Below, one piece after another: positions 46,300-59,203 of a stretch of 64,000 nucleotides of DNA. The translations under genes were made by a program, and so were the position numbers. The stretch covers positions 110,754 through 174,753 of the forward strand of contig NW_022985211.1 of assembly GCF_010093535.1 (NCBI RefSeq). Reading direction: 5' to 3'. The notes beneath the pieces are model-generated. The model saw only the letters and a program-made list of their open reading frames with translations. It was not told the origin of the DNA and searched no databases. Numbering within the stretch: the stretch's first letter is position 1; the number at the start of each line of letters is the position of its first letter. Origin of the DNA: Lindgomyces ingoldianus (taxonomy: Eukaryota; Ascomycota; Dothideomycetes; Pleosporales; Lindgomycetaceae).

Positions 46300-49200
46300 G
46301 GTTCCTATAACAGTTTGTTATATCTAGTCTATTTTATAAAGTATTTATAGATACATTTTTTCTTATTAAACTAGATCTATTTAATATCTTTTATAACATA
46401 TTCTAGTTTATTATTTATAATAATAAGTTTAGGTAGCAGGTTTAGCTGTCTAGGTAGATAGTTAGATTTAGAGGCTACTTAGCGCAGCAACAATACGTAG
46501 AACACAGGGTGTATCTTTATGCTGTTAGGTAGGATTAATTAGTAAGTGTGTAATAAAACTATATAAGCTACTATAAAGAGGCTAAAGTTCTTCTAATTAA
46601 GTTTCTTTAATTATTAGTTTATTTAGATATTTCTAGTGTCTAGCTAGACCTTCTTACTAGCTGCATACGCAGAGGCAGGGGTTTAGAATTAGTTTACGTA
46701 CTCTTATTAAAAAGCTTAAGCCTATGTAAGCTTTTTACAAACATATTTAGATATATTTTAGATTTTATTAATAAGTCTATTTACATCTATTACTTATATA
46801 GATTAATAAGTTAGTTAAAAAGTATTTAAAAGTAGTTTAAATTTTATTTAAAAGTAGTATCTATAGTTTACTAAGAATAGAGATACTTATGTTAATTTAG
46901 ATGTTATGTTATTAGCTTTAAACTATGCTATAGCTAACTATTTTACCTAGTTATTTTACTAGTAGTTTATGTACACTTATAGGACTTATTCTATTACAGC
47001 ATTTATGTTCTTAGTCTAGCTATTAGTCTCTAGGTAAAAAGCTGTAGATAGATAGAAGACAATTTAAAGCTATTTATAAAGTTTATTTTAGAAGGCTAAG
47101 ACAAACTATGTACCTCTGTCTAATATAATTATGTTAGGTAGGCTATAGTAAACTTATACATATTAGTAGAATAACTAGGCTATATTAGAGGCAGTTATAA
47201 AAGAATATAGTATTAAGTATTAATACTTAGTTAAGTAATTAATAACTACTATAATATTTATATACTTTTTAGATAAAAGTAGGTCTATAATAAAATTAAT
47301 TAATATGTCTTTCTAAGCTTATTTAAAGATTAGAAGTAGTTTAAGTAGGCTATTATACTTTTCTTAAAAGGCCTTTACTTTATAGTAAGTATAGCAACAT
47401 AATATGTATTAGCGTACAGTATAGAACATGCGGGGCTAGTAGTACTCTCTCTGTAGTAGGTTAAGAGTCTTTTCTCTGCCTAGGTGTCCTTTAATAGGCA
47501 AGTTATGTATAATTTAGAGTAGTTTAATTCTTAGTTTATTAAAATTAAAGATTATAAGTTAGTTATAGTAATATAGCTTACTATTTTAGTTTTTATAGTT
47601 AGCTAGTGTTACCTTTTTTAACTAACTAGCGCTGTTTTAAAGCAGGTCTAAAGTTTCTTAAATAAATTTATTATTTAAATACTTATTAATAATAATTTAA
47701 TTAATTATTTAATCTATTTTATTTAAGTTAAGGTTTAAAAATAGCTTAAGTTAAAGTAAAGTTTAGTGTTAAGCTTTTTACACTTTTTTCTAAGCAAAGA
47801 TGTTTTAAAATTACTTTATAAAAGTATCTAGTTTCCTTTTATTTTAACTAAAATAATAAGTAATCTTAAAATTAAAATAGAATAGGTATTTAGACTAATA
47901 GGCTTATTAGTAGCTAAGTTGTTTTATAGTTATAAAGTACTATAAGTTCTTATAGTTAGATAGAACTTATATTAGATGCGCTGCACTTTCTAGTTTAGGT
48001 TACTATTATTTAAAGTAGTGTACTATAGTAAGCAATTTCTTATTATAGATCTTATAATTACCTTCTATAAGACTTATTCTTTTTAAAAAGTATGTAATAG
48101 GCCTAATAGTCCTATCTAGCTTAGTCTAGAAAAGAACTCCTGCTACTACATAGTCTAAGGCATTAGCTTCTACAAGTATTAGTAGTTTAAAGTTAAAGTA
48201 GTAGAGTATTAAGGCTTTAGTAAAGGCTTTTTTTAGCTAGTTAAAAGACTATTAGTAATTTAAGTTAAAGTTAAATTAAATCTTTTTCTTAGTAAGTGTA
48301 ATTATAGGGCTTACTTACTATAAAAAGTTATTAATAAATTATTAGTAAAAGTTAGTAAATTTTATAAAGGCTTAAACATTTTTTATATTTTTTAAGTATT
48401 ACTAATCTAGCATAGTCTAAACCTTAATAGGGTCTATTTAAATGCTATTTATAGAGATTACATATCTTAAATATATAACTTTTAATTAGTAGAACTTACA
48501 TTTGTCTACATTAAGTTACAGACCTGCTTCTTCTATAGCCTTTAGTACTAGGCGTACATGCTATTTATACTTTAAAAGGCTATTACTATAGATTAAAATA
48601 TTATTAATATACATAGTGTAGAATACGTCTAGGTAGGGTTAAAGTAAGTTATTTATAAAATATTAAAAAGTACTAGGTGTGTTAGCTAAGCTAAAAAGCA
48701 TTACTAAGTACTTAAATAGTCTATATTAGGTTTAAAACGCTGTTAGCTACTTATTACTTTTTACTATTTTTAGCTTATTAAAGGCAGCAATAATATCTAA
48801 CTTTATAAAATACTTTACTTTACTTAGTTAGCTTAAAGTTTTCTATAAAAAGGGAATTAAGTATTAGTTTTTAATAGTAACTGTTAAATAGGCTCTAACA
48901 GCTAGCTGCTTATAGTATAAGCACTTAAGTAGCAAGAGTAAGAGTGGTGTACAGTGTGCACAACATACAAGGTAGGTAAGGTGAGGGCAACATGTTTCTA
49001 GTTCTATTGCTCTTTTCTTTCCTCCGTACGGAGGAAAAGGGGGATATCTAGATGTTCGCGCACAGAGGTTCGCGCACGAGCATCATGTGACATAGATACG
49101 TGATCCTGCTCGTGCGCGATCGCTCGTATCCAGGACGCGACGCTGCTGCTGCGTACGGACAGTAACAGTATTTAGTTTTTAGTAGTTAATGCAGAATTAA

Positions 49201-51400
49201 AGCCTACTTTTAAGTTTTTTTATAAATAGTATAAGTAACACTACTAGTAAGAAGCTAGCTTAAATAAACTTTTTCTTTAAGTTCTTATTAAGGTATTTTT
49301 AAAGCACTTTTAATTTATTTAGCAACATCTTATATAGTAGCCTATAACTAAGTTGTTTACTAGGCTTAAGAGTTATTTAGTAATTATATAAATGTTATAT
49401 TAAAAGCTTATTAGACTTATCTTAAAAAAAGACATGTAATAAGTTATAGTAGTCTTAAAAGACTATTATTTTTAGGTTAGTGTGTTTTTAAAAAGCTAAA
49501 GCTTAGTCTATATTAGAAATTATAACTATGTAGATTTTATAATCTAGTTATTAAGCTAGAGTTATAAATAGAGCAGGTTCTATGTAGCAGATGTTTATCT
49601 GCTGTTTAAGTCCTAGTTTATGTCTAAATTAAGTAAGTAAAGATTTCTTAAAGGCTTTCTTTTTTTTAAGTTTAAGTAGTTGTTAAATTATTTTATATAG
49701 CCTATTTTAGTAAAAGGCCTAGCTTATTAGCCTTACTTAAGTAGTTCTTTTTTAAGTTATTAAAAAGTAGGTCTAGAGACCTTCTATATTAAGTGCTACT
49801 TAGGTGTTGTTTAGGTGTAAGCGTAAGTATATATTTTAGCATTAGAAAAAGTTAAAGTTTAAAACTTACTTTTAGTAATTAAAGGCAACTTTATGCTAAT
49901 ATAGCTATAGTTATTCTAAGATTAAGTTATAATGTCCTGTGTTTATTATATAAAGCTTAATTTACTTCTTATAGTGTTAGTAGGTAATTATAATAGTTAT
50001 AGTATAAAAGATAAAACTTTTTTTAAGTTATTTTCTATTAAATCTAGTTAAGTAAATTATTTAAGTAAATAGTGTTAATTAAAGATTTAGTTTACATGCT
50101 AGTTTTTTATTAATATAATTTATGCTGTTTACTTCTAAGTTAATAAAAGCTTATATTAAAGCTAATATAGTTTTTTATTATAAATATATAAAAATATTAA
50201 CTTAGTACTTCTAGTTATTAGTAGGGGACTTAGCTTATAAGTTAGTAAAGATCTAGTGTTAAATTAGTTCTAAAAGGTAACTTAGCCCTAGAACAAGCCT
50301 TTTTATAGGCTTTTACTGCTATAGCTATAGCTATATTAAGAGTAGTAAAAAAGATTAAAGCTTAAATATAAGTTAAAGCCCTTATAAAAATAAAATTAAA
50401 ATAGTAAAAATCTTTAATAAGTGCTAGTAGCGCTACTTGTGTAGACTTAAAAAAAAATAAAGTAGTTTTAAAAAATATAACTATGCTTACTACACTTAAA
50501 GTATTAACTTTTTTTTAATAATTTTTACACTTTTTAAAACTAACTAGAGCATAATTTAAATTAATTTTTATTATATTAGAGTTCTTATTTGTAACTGCGC
50601 TAGTTTAGAGGTGTATTAGGGCTTGTACAGGGAGGAACTTTATATTATTATTATAGGTAGTAATTAGGTTTACATACGCGTTAAGGTTGTTTAGAAGAGG
50701 TTCTCCTACTATAGCGCGTTACAGTTTAGTTAAGAGGGAGTTATATAAGGCTATAATTAGACCTATTTTATTTAAGCCTATATTAAATGCAAGTTAGTAA
50801 AACTTAGTAAAGTGTAAAGTAAAGCTTTTTTTTTTATTATAAAGTGTTTAGGTAACTTAGAGCTATTAACTTTTTATTTAAGTCTTTATAAGTTACTTAT
50901 AAAAACGCTATAAATTAATCTAGGTTAATAATATTTTTATTTATTAGTAAGTTAATTAAGGCTGTTATGTTGTAGTTAAGTTAAAAGTAAGCATATAGTA
51001 ACTAAAAGTGTTTAAAAAGAAATTAGTTTATATTTTCTTTAAGTTTATATTAAAGCTTGCGTAGAAAAAAAGGTAGGTCTTTTTATTTTTTATTAAACAG
51101 TAGGGGATTAGAGAGTTAGTTAGATTTTATTACTAAGTTAGAAAAGTTACAGGTTATAGGTAGTGTTAGGCAGAAGAGAGTTAAGCTATCTCTAGACTTC
51201 TAAGTAAGCTTTAAGGCTAGTAAGTTCTTAGTTTCTACTACTATAATAAAAGTTAAGGTAGAAATAGACTACTTAATAACATAAAGCTGTTCTTTAAAGT
51301 TCTTTTAAAAAGCTTTAAAGCTTATAATGTAGTAGCTTTTTTATAAAGTAAGCGCTTTTTAAAAAGCTTTTTAGCTTACTTTAATAGCTTAAAGTTATGT
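46300..51400 (-). pseudogene. RIP-destroyed gypsy-L polyprotein
   Basis: On the minus strand, with stops read as Gln: gag-like sequence from about 51 kb; reverse transcriptase with YINNILIYS (YIDDILIYS with Asp-to-Asn changes) near 48.59 kb; integrase at about 47.45-46.85 kb. Integrase shows LQREYYQPRM, a CC pair, then INYLTKYQYL, then ILDRGTQFVLAF, then a STAFYLETNSQT counterpart of the STAFHPQTDGQT block. The reverse transcriptase-to-integrase order is gypsy. A solo LTR interrupts between gag and reverse transcriptase (48882-49161). Confidence 0.82.
48882..49161 (-). repeat. Solo copia-A LTR, 280 bp, TSD gtaac
   Basis: It starts TGTTAAATAGGC and ends GTACGGACA, with gtaac at 48877-48881 and 49162-49166. 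No copia interior adjoins it, so two LTRs recombined and left this one. It is among the least RIPped copies and useful as a family reference. Confidence 0.95.
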
Positions 51401-51464
51401 AAGTACTAAGCTTATTAAATTAAATTTAAAAGCTATTCTTAGCTAAGGTTTTAACACAACATAA

Positions 51465-51782
51465 TGTTATAATTATGCATAAGTAAGGTTATAAAGCTTT
51501 ATAGAGGTCTAGTTTAATTACTATGTAAAGTATTATAGTAAGTACAAGATGTTGTGTAAGAAATAGAAAGGTTTAAAAAAAAATTAGTAATTAAATACTT
51601 AGCTTAGAAGTCTAAGCGCTTTAGGTATAAATTAAGCCTGTTCTAAGTTTAGTTAGTGTTAAAGCAGTTTATGCTTAAGTTTATGTCTGTGTTGTGTTAT
51701 GTTTGTGTTAGACGTGCACTAATAATACTCTAGTACGCGTCTAATACGGTTATGTCTGGGATCTGGGGAGGATACCGTGACA
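51465..51782 (-). repeat. 318-bp LTR of gypsy-L (5' LTR)
   Basis: It starts TGTTATAATTATGC (inner side, RIPped) and ends ggataccgtgaca (outer side, spared). Confidence 0.88.
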
Positions 51783-51984
51783 ATACACTAAATTTTTTTT
51801 AAAAAGCTTAAGTAAGTGTAGTATAAAAAAGAAAAGGCTATACTAATTAAAAAAGCAATATAATTCTAAATAAAGCCTTTTCTACTTTAAAAGTTATTAA
51901 AAATTAGATAAACTCGCATTTTTAAAAAGCATTATTACTATACTTATTAACTTAGCGCTTTTTGTAAAACTAAAAATACACATA

Positions 51985-53831
51985 ACGTACCTAACAGGTT
52001 GGCTGGCCACACAGGTTAGCTAGCCACTTTTGCCAAGCCCCTACCACACTCTACCTATCTACATAATGCCTTAACAACAACACTAGATTAAATCTTCTAA
52101 AAAATATTAGATATAGCTTACTTTTTAAGCTTTTAAATAAGACTTAAAACTTTTCTTATAACACGCTATAGCTATTTATAATGTCTTTTACATAACACTA
52201 AGTAATTAACGCGCTAGACAGCCTTTATAAGTAAAATACTAGCCTAAATTACAGAATCTAACTAAGCTTAAAAAAAAAGTAGTTATTAAGTATATACTTA
52301 AGCTTATTACGCGCAGATTTCCTTTTAAGCTTACACCTATAGCTAATATAGCTAATTTCTTACGCGCAGAGCGTAATCTAGGCTAGGTTAGCTTAAACTA
52401 GCATAGTATATAGGTTAAGCACTGCTCTAAGTTTATAATAAAGTTTAATTATAAGTATAATTATAAAAAAGCGCTTTATAAAAATCTAAAGGTTATCTAA
52501 AGCTAGTTTTACTTAGTTGCTAACATAAAAGCTAGGTATAGTATCTAGAATAAAGACATGTATAACTTTAATAAGTTAAGCTTTATAATAAGCTAGATAT
52601 TAACTAAAGTAGTTATTATAGCTTTAAAGAAATAAAGACAGCTAAAGGTAATATAGTAAAGTAATAAGGAGTAAATAATAGTTATCTAGGGCATTAACAT
52701 AATAAAGTAGGCTATTCTACTCTTTATTATTTTTAAGGGCTGCTATTACCTCTTTACCTAATATAAAAAGAAGAATCTGCCTTAGAACTAGGTTATTATA
52801 GTTTCTAAGAACAGCTAGATAATAAATAAGCTTAGGCTATAGTAGTTAAAGCACTTTAATAAGCATATAAAAAAAAAGTTATAAGCGCTTATTAGCTTTT
52901 TATTATTAACAGCTATAAAAGCTATAACTTACTTAATTTCTTGTAGTACTATAAAAAAAATAAGATTATTACTATTTACATGCCTTTACACTTATTACAC
53001 TTTTTATAGCCTTTTAATATAGGTTATTTTGCCCCTTTAAAAAAGGTGTATAAGCGCTAAGCTAAAGATCTTATGTACAACTAAATTACTTATATTATAA
53101 AACTTAAGTTTCTGCTATGCTTTATACGCGCCTATAATACAGTAATTACTTTTAGTAATATCTAAAAAGAGTTTTAAAGCGCTAGTTTAGTCCTATTTAA
53201 CCTAAAATAAGTTAAAATAGCCCTTAATATCTAGTTATGTACTTTATTACTACTACTACTTATTAATAATAAGCTCTAGTAGTTGTAAACCCTAAGTAAT
53301 ACTTTTAAATTTAAGTTATAATTAATACTTATAAAGGCAAAGATTTAAAGGCATATAAATAGCTTACTAACGTCTATAGTAAAAGCCTTTAAGAAAGTTT
53401 TAAAAAGGGTAGTAATTATTACACATAAGCTAGTGTTAGTGTAAAATGAAATTATAAAGCTTTAAGTAGTAAATAAGGCTGCCACACAACATAGATTGCA
53501 TAAAAAAAAGTAAATTTAAGTAAAAAAGACTTTAATAGTTAAAAATAAAGCTTATCTAACTGCTCTAAAGAAGTTTAAAGAGTGTAGTAATAAAAAAAAG
53601 CTAAAAACGCAAGTGCGCGCTAAAGAAAGTAAGCTAAGTTAAAGGTAATACAAGTAGTGTAATTAGACTAGGCATAACTTATGTATATATAAGAAAGTAG
53701 TAAAAGTAAACTCTAAATAATATCTTATGTTGTATTGCTTTATATAGGGCTAAAGTGGGCTGTTTTGCGCTAGAATAGGGTGGTTTTAGTAGGGGCTTGG
53801 CAAAAGTGGCCGGCCAACCCGTTAGGTACGT
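51985..53831 (+). mobile_element. Pogo/Fot1-like element, type F, complete copy F1 (1847 bp)
   Basis: The element is flanked by TA at 51983-51984 and 53832-53833. The left TIR begins ACGTACCTAACAGG and has two motif copies, (g)gttggctggcca and ggttagctagcca. The right TIR has only one (tggccggccaaccc), so the two ends are unequal. The size equals typical Fot1-like elements. The interior is RIPped and the right end is nearly intact. Confidence 0.93.
52200..53640 (+). pseudogene. RIP-destroyed pogo-family (DDE_1) transposase, type F
   Basis: The readable order is: a FNKLSFIIS segment near 52.57 kb; GINIIK-AILLFIIFKGCYYL near 52.69 kb; LKHFNKHIKK near 52.85 kb; then the block equivalent to CxPPHSSHLLQPLDVGCFxPLK at about 52.98-53.05 kb; then YALYAPIIQ- and -LLLVISKK at 53.1-53.16 kb. 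Stops are at former Gln/Trp. It is the same family as the type G transposase (same block order) but with many differences. Confidence 0.8.
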
Positions 53832-55887
53832 TACCTATAAATTTTAACACTTAACTACTTTTTATAAGCATAATTTTAGATAATAAAAGTACTATATACT
53901 TAGTTAGTAGTATAAAGCTACTTATCCTTAAGTTCTTTAAAAAAGCTTAAAGTTTATATATAGTAAAAGTATACACTTAGTTATTTTTAATCTAAAAAAT
54001 AAAAACTAAAAAGCTAAAAAAGTGTTAAAAAGGTATGAAAAAAAGCACATACAGTATGTTACACTATAAAGAGTAGTTATAGTAAAAAGATTTTATATTA
54101 ATATTTTTTTAAAAGCTTATTTCAAAGAAGAAAAAACTATAGTATTTAAAACTTAACTATACACTACGCATAAGCACACTAGAAAAGAATAAAGTACTTA
54201 TAACACTTTACTAAAAACATAACTTTATATTTATTAAATATAAAGCTGTTTTTTTTACTTACTAGTGTAAAGTGTGCTTTTAAAATATAAACACTTATAA
54301 ACTATATTTCTATGCTTAAACTTAGAAAAGCTCTAGCATGCGCATGTAAAACACCTAGGCTTAAAAGCTCTATAGGCTCTAGTTAAAAGAGCAAAGAATA
54401 TATAAATAATAAGTATAAAGTAAGTACATAATAAGCACTACGCAACAACCTACGCTAAGCAGGTTATATTAAGACTAAAAAAGTAAGCTTCCTACCTATT
54501 CTAAAGAGTTATATAGAACATGTTTAATATGCTATTAGAGCGTAGCAGAGCGTTATAAATAATAATTATAAAAAATAAATATAATAGTAAAATCTTTTTA
54601 TACTTTTTTTTTAAGTAAAAACACTTGTAGAAATCTAAAAAGTAATAAAGAACTTTAAAAGAATAGTGTCTAATTTATACAAGCTCTAGATTTGTAAAAT
54701 ATAGTAAAATAAGAACACTACTATGCTCTTTTAGCATAAAAGGTTAAAGTATAAGCTTTAAGTAAAAAAACATAGTATTAATATTAAAAGCTTTTTACTA
54801 TATACTTATAAGCTAAATAAAGCTATAAAATAAGTTTAATAAAACATAATTAAAAGTTTATTAAAATAAAAAGCAGCGCAGGACTCTCTAAGAAGCTCTA
54901 GCTAGAAGTAGTAGACGCAGCAACATAGCTATATAATATAAGCCTGTTGCACATATATAACCTACGCTTACTAAATAAAGTCTTCGACATATAGTTTACA
55001 AAATACTTTAGATACTATACGCTAAAGTTTGTAAAAGGTGCTACAACTAATCTAAGGCCTAATTAGAGCGGGATATACGCATATAGGTGTTGCGCTTACC
55101 TACTTAATTAGGAGCAAGAAGCTAGGCGTTAAAAGCAAAGCTTTAAAGCAACTTTATAAGCCTATATAAAATATCTTATAGGCTATAAAGCTTTAAATAT
55201 TTATAACATATAAGTTTTATTACGTAACTAAGTATTTACTAGAAAACTATAGCTTTTATTAAAAGATATTTTTATAAAAATAAAAGTAATAACCTAATTT
55301 TTTAAAAAGAAATGTTTTAAAATTTTTAAAATTTTTAATAAGTAAAGTTAAATTTATAATATAAAAAAAGCTTTTAAGCTTTTACTTTAAAAGTTAAATA
55401 AGTATTAAAGTAATATACTAATTTAAAGGCTTTAAAAGTGTAAGCTTAAAAGTATAAAAGGTAAAAAGCTTATTAAAACTTAAGTTAGCTAGCTAAAGAC
55501 TTAGCACTTAAAAGTAGAAGTAACTATGCAAGTAATAAGTATAATAAGCAAGTTACTAAAGATTTACGCAGTTTTTAATAAATATATAGCACTTATTACT
55601 CTAAAGTTAACTTCTAAGCTAGAGCTTATAAATAGCTCTATAACACGCCCTATATAAAGTAACCATAAGCATACTAATAATCTCTAGAAAGTGCACTTAA
55701 CTAAAAAAGTAGATATACTAAGCTTATTACGTTAAATAGCTAATATAGTAGTTAAAAAATTAACCTTTACTTTTTACATTAAGACATTATTTTTTATAGC
55801 TTTAGTTAAAGCAGGTAAAGCACTTTTTAAGTGTATGTATAATAAAAAAAGCTAGGGACTAGCTATACACATAAGCTAAAGGATATA

Positions 55888-56248
55888 TGTAACGATTCTC
55901 GTTCCATCTCGGGTCGCCCGGAACCTATCTGAAGGGTCCCTGTATCAGCTCTGACCCTGACTTAATTCTTATAAATTGTCAGGTCGCCTAGAACCTCTAG
56001 AAGGCCCCTGTATTAGCCCCAACCTTAACCTAGCCCTAACTCTGCCCTGCCCCCTGCTGTACTTTTATTCCTTTATGTATTTAGTTACACTTTGCCTTGT
56101 AGCTAGCTTAGTAGTTTTCTAATATCCTTTTATACAAGGCCTATAGGTGTTAATAGCATTCCTAGGTTTAGAGTCCCTACGCACTCCTATATGCCTCTAA
56201 GTAGATTTCTACTACATTTAGACCTATTGTCTTGCCTGTGCTGTTATA
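55888..56248 (+). repeat. Gypsy-E-type LTR, 361 bp, with internal 70-bp duplication
   Basis: It starts TGTAACGATTCTCG and ends ctgttata. It is longer than the 290-bp LTRs because a segment starting ggtcgcc occurs twice (at about 55,911 and 55,981). The same duplication occurs in the LTR at 57661-58021. Confidence 0.85.
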
Positions 56249-57660
56249 TTATATTAGAAAACTTACTTTTACTAGTAACAGCCTTATTATAATATTATAC
56301 TAATTATTTATTTAACTATGTCTAAGCTCTAAAACGCGTTTAATTTAGTTTAGGTTATAATACTTACACACTATTATATTAAACTATTTAGTCTATAGAC
56401 TAGATCTTATTAACCTTTAGTTAACTAAAGCCTTTAGGTTTAAAACTTTCTATCCTTTATAATTAGAATTACTTTTAGAAAAGTTATAAAAAGTGCGCTA
56501 AGGTAGAAACCTAAAAACTACTAATAACTTATTAAAATTAAAGGTAACTGCCTATTGTCTAACTAACTACTCTTTAATTCTAGAATTAAAATACGCTCTA
56601 GCTAAGGCAAGCCCTTTAAAGTTAATTAATAATCTATGTTAATAGCTAAACCTGCTCTTACAGCACCTAAAGCTATACTTTTACTTAATTTAGAGTTAAC
56701 TCTTAGTAGTATATATATTAATAATTAGATTACTTAATTATAAGCATAGCTTAAGTAGCTAATTTAGCTAAAAACTACTAGTTAACTTTTACTAACTACT
56801 AAATTACCTCTAATAACACTCTATACTACTTTTACTACTCTAAGTGTAAAAGACCTTTTAGGCACCTTTTAAACCTAGTAAATTTACTTTACTAAATACA
56901 CACTTAAAATTAGAATTCTTATAAATAGTAAAAAACTTATGTTTAAATAATAGTAAGCTTTTATTATAAATAGACTTAACATTAATTTAGATTACTATTA
57001 GAGCAAGCGCGCACGCATAGCATTTATATAGGGACACACAGCTAGTATCACAAAGAATTATCTAGAGCTAGGATACCTAGCTAAATTAGACTAGTTTTAG
57101 TTTAAAAGTGTAGAGAATATAATAAAGCTCTTTTAAGCTTATTTTATTACTAGTTAGAAGAAGACTAAGGCACAGTAAGCATTTTAGACTTTTAGAATAA
57201 ATAAAGAGGAGGTGTTTCCTACATTTAAAGCGCGCTTTATTAGTGTAGCTATTAAGAAAAGAGTATTCTAGTTAGATTAGTTTTTTTACTTATAAGAAAA
57301 GCTTCCTTCTAGCCTATAAGTACTAAATTATAGTTTTAAACATACCTAGGCAAACTTCTTTAAATCTATAGTAGTCTACCTTATAGTGTATAATCTAGAA
57401 AGAAGGACTTATAAGAAAGACTTTATTATTCTATTTAAATTAGCTTTAATTAACAAACTACACTTACTACCCTAATAATTAATAACTACATGCGTAGTGT
57501 TTAAGTTTAGAAGACACTACTAGTAGTGTAAAGGAATACTTAGTAAGGACACCTAGCTAAATTAGACTGTTTTAGTTTAAGAAGGCAGAGGACATAATAG
57601 TAATACTTTATACTATAATTACTACTAATAGAGACTATTAGTCTACAGAGGGAGAGGTAG

Positions 57661-58021
57661 TGTAATAATTTTTATTCTATCTAAAGTTACTTAAAACTTA
57701 TCTAAAGGGTCCTTATATTAGCTCTAACTTTAACTTAATTCTTATAAATTATTAGGTTGCCTAAAACCTCTAGAAGGCCTTTGTATTAGCCCTAACCTTA
57801 ACCTAGCCCTAACTCTGCCCTGCCCCCTGCTGTACTCTTATTCCTTTATGTATTTAGTTGCACTTTGCCTTGTAGCTAGCTTAGTAGTTTTCTAATATCC
57901 TTTTATACAAGGCCTATAGGTGTTAATAGCATTCCTAGGTTTAAAGTCCCCACGCACTCCTATATGCCTCTAAGTAGATTCCTACTGCATTTAGACCTAT
58001 TGTCTTGCCTGTGCTGTTATA
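57661..58021 (+). repeat. Gypsy-E-type LTR, middle copy, RIPped
   Basis: It starts TGTAATAATTTTTATT and ends gctgttata. It is converted at both ends, as expected for a copy with repeats on each side. Confidence 0.8.
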
Positions 58022-58904
58022 TTATATTAGAAAACTTACTTTTACTAGTAACAGCCTTATTATAATATTATACTAATTATTTATTTAACTATGTTTAAGC
58101 TCTAAGACATGTCTAATTTAGTTTAAGTTATAATACTTACACACTATTATATTAAACTATTTAGTCTATAGACTAGATTCTATTAACCTTTAGTTAACTA
58201 AAGCCTTTAAGTTTAAAACTTCTTATCCTTATATAATTAGAATTGCCTTTAGAAAAGTTGTAAAGAATGCGCTAAGGTAGAAACTTAGAGACTACTAATA
58301 ACTGATTAGAATTAGAGGTAACTACTAATGTCTAACTAACTACTTCTTAACTCTAGAGTTAAACACGCTTTAGCTAAGCTATACCACTACTCTGTTAACA
58401 GCTAAGCCTGCGTCTGTAGAACCTAAAGCTAGACCCACCTAATTTAGAGTTGACCTCTAGCAGTATATCTATGCTTAATTACAAGCACAGCTTAAGCAGC
58501 TAATCTACTAAAACACTGCTAGGCAACTACTAAATCACCTCTAATAATGCCTTAAATTATTTTTACTACTCTAATAGCAAGAGACTTTTTAGGCGCCTTT
58601 AATAATACCTAATGCTATCTTACTAAACGCACACCTAAAATTAATAACTACATAGATAGCAAAGAATAATAGTAAGTCTTAATTTTTAATAGGCTAGACA
58701 TTAATACAGATTACTATTAGAGCTAGCGCGCACGCATAGCGTTTAGTTAGAGGACACTGCTAGTATTACAAAGAAATAATTTAGAGCAAGAACACCTAGC
58801 TAAATTAGAGTAGTTTTAGTTTAAAAAGGCAAAGAATATAATAGTAATACTTTATACTATAATTACTACTAATAAGGACTATTAGTCTACAAAGGGGAGA
58901 GTAG

Positions 58905-59203
58905 TGTAATAATCTTTATAAATTATTATATCTTAAGTTGCCTAGAACCTCTAGAAGGCCCTTGTATTAGCCCTAACCTTAACCTAGCCCTAACTCTGCT
59001 CTGCCCCTTGCTGTACCCCTATTCCTTTATGTATTTAGTTGGACCTTGCCCCTGTAGCTAGCTTAGTAGTTTTCTAATATCTTTTTGTACAAGGCCTATA
59101 GGTGTTAATGGCATTCCTAGGTTCAGAGTCCCTACGCACTCCCATATGCCTCTGAGTGGATTCCCACCGCATTCAGACCCATTGTCTTGCCTGTGCCGTT
59201 ACA
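58905..59203 (+). repeat. Gypsy-E-type LTR, right copy
   Basis: It starts TGTAATAATCTTTAT and ends gtgccgttaca. The outer 100 bp are un-RIPped (gattcccaccgcattcag). Confidence 0.85.

Larger units (their letters stand above)
45839..51782 (-). mobile_element. Gypsy-L: Ty3/gypsy element, 318-bp LTRs, nested solo copia-A LTR
   Basis: LTRs lie at 45839-46156 and 51465-51782. Length without the nested solo LTR is about 5.66 kb. Pol is on the minus strand. Outer LTR edges are GC-preserved on both sides (tcacaattgtgcacg; ctggggaggataccgtgaca) while the interior is RIPped. Flanks aggac and ataca do not match, so the ends were not produced by one simple insertion, or one flank was replaced. The left flank is gypsy-K and the right flank is a copia relic. 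Confidence 0.85.
51783..55887 (+). mobile_element. Copia-N: relic of a second Ty1/copia lineage, interrupted by pogo F1
   Basis: These are plus-strand segments 51783-51984 and 53832-55887. Across the pogo insertion one frame continues to IILDNKSTIYLVSS near 53.9 kb, which fits the copia protease (LDSGAxxHLV) after RIP. At about 55.05-55.2 kb RIYAYRCCAYLLN and YIKYLIGYKALNIYNI match the C-terminal copia integrase pattern (SHLRVFGCxAY...LVGY). No LTRs are visible. The left end abuts gypsy-L and the right end the gypsy-E array, so both ends are lost. Sequence differs from copia-A. Confidence 0.65.
55888..59203 (+). mobile_element. Tandem array of shortened gypsy-E derivatives (3 LTRs, 2 interiors)
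   Basis: The order is LTR 55888-56248, interior 56249-57660, LTR 57661-58021, interior 58022-58904, LTR 58905-59203. Both interiors start with gypsy-E gag (ttatattagaaaacttac). Both finish with the same sequence as the E 3' end (gactattagtctaca, then a purine-rich tract, then tag next to TGTAAT). Pol is missing. Only the two outermost edges escaped RIP. The outer flanks (atata; tagag) do not match. Confidence 0.85.
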
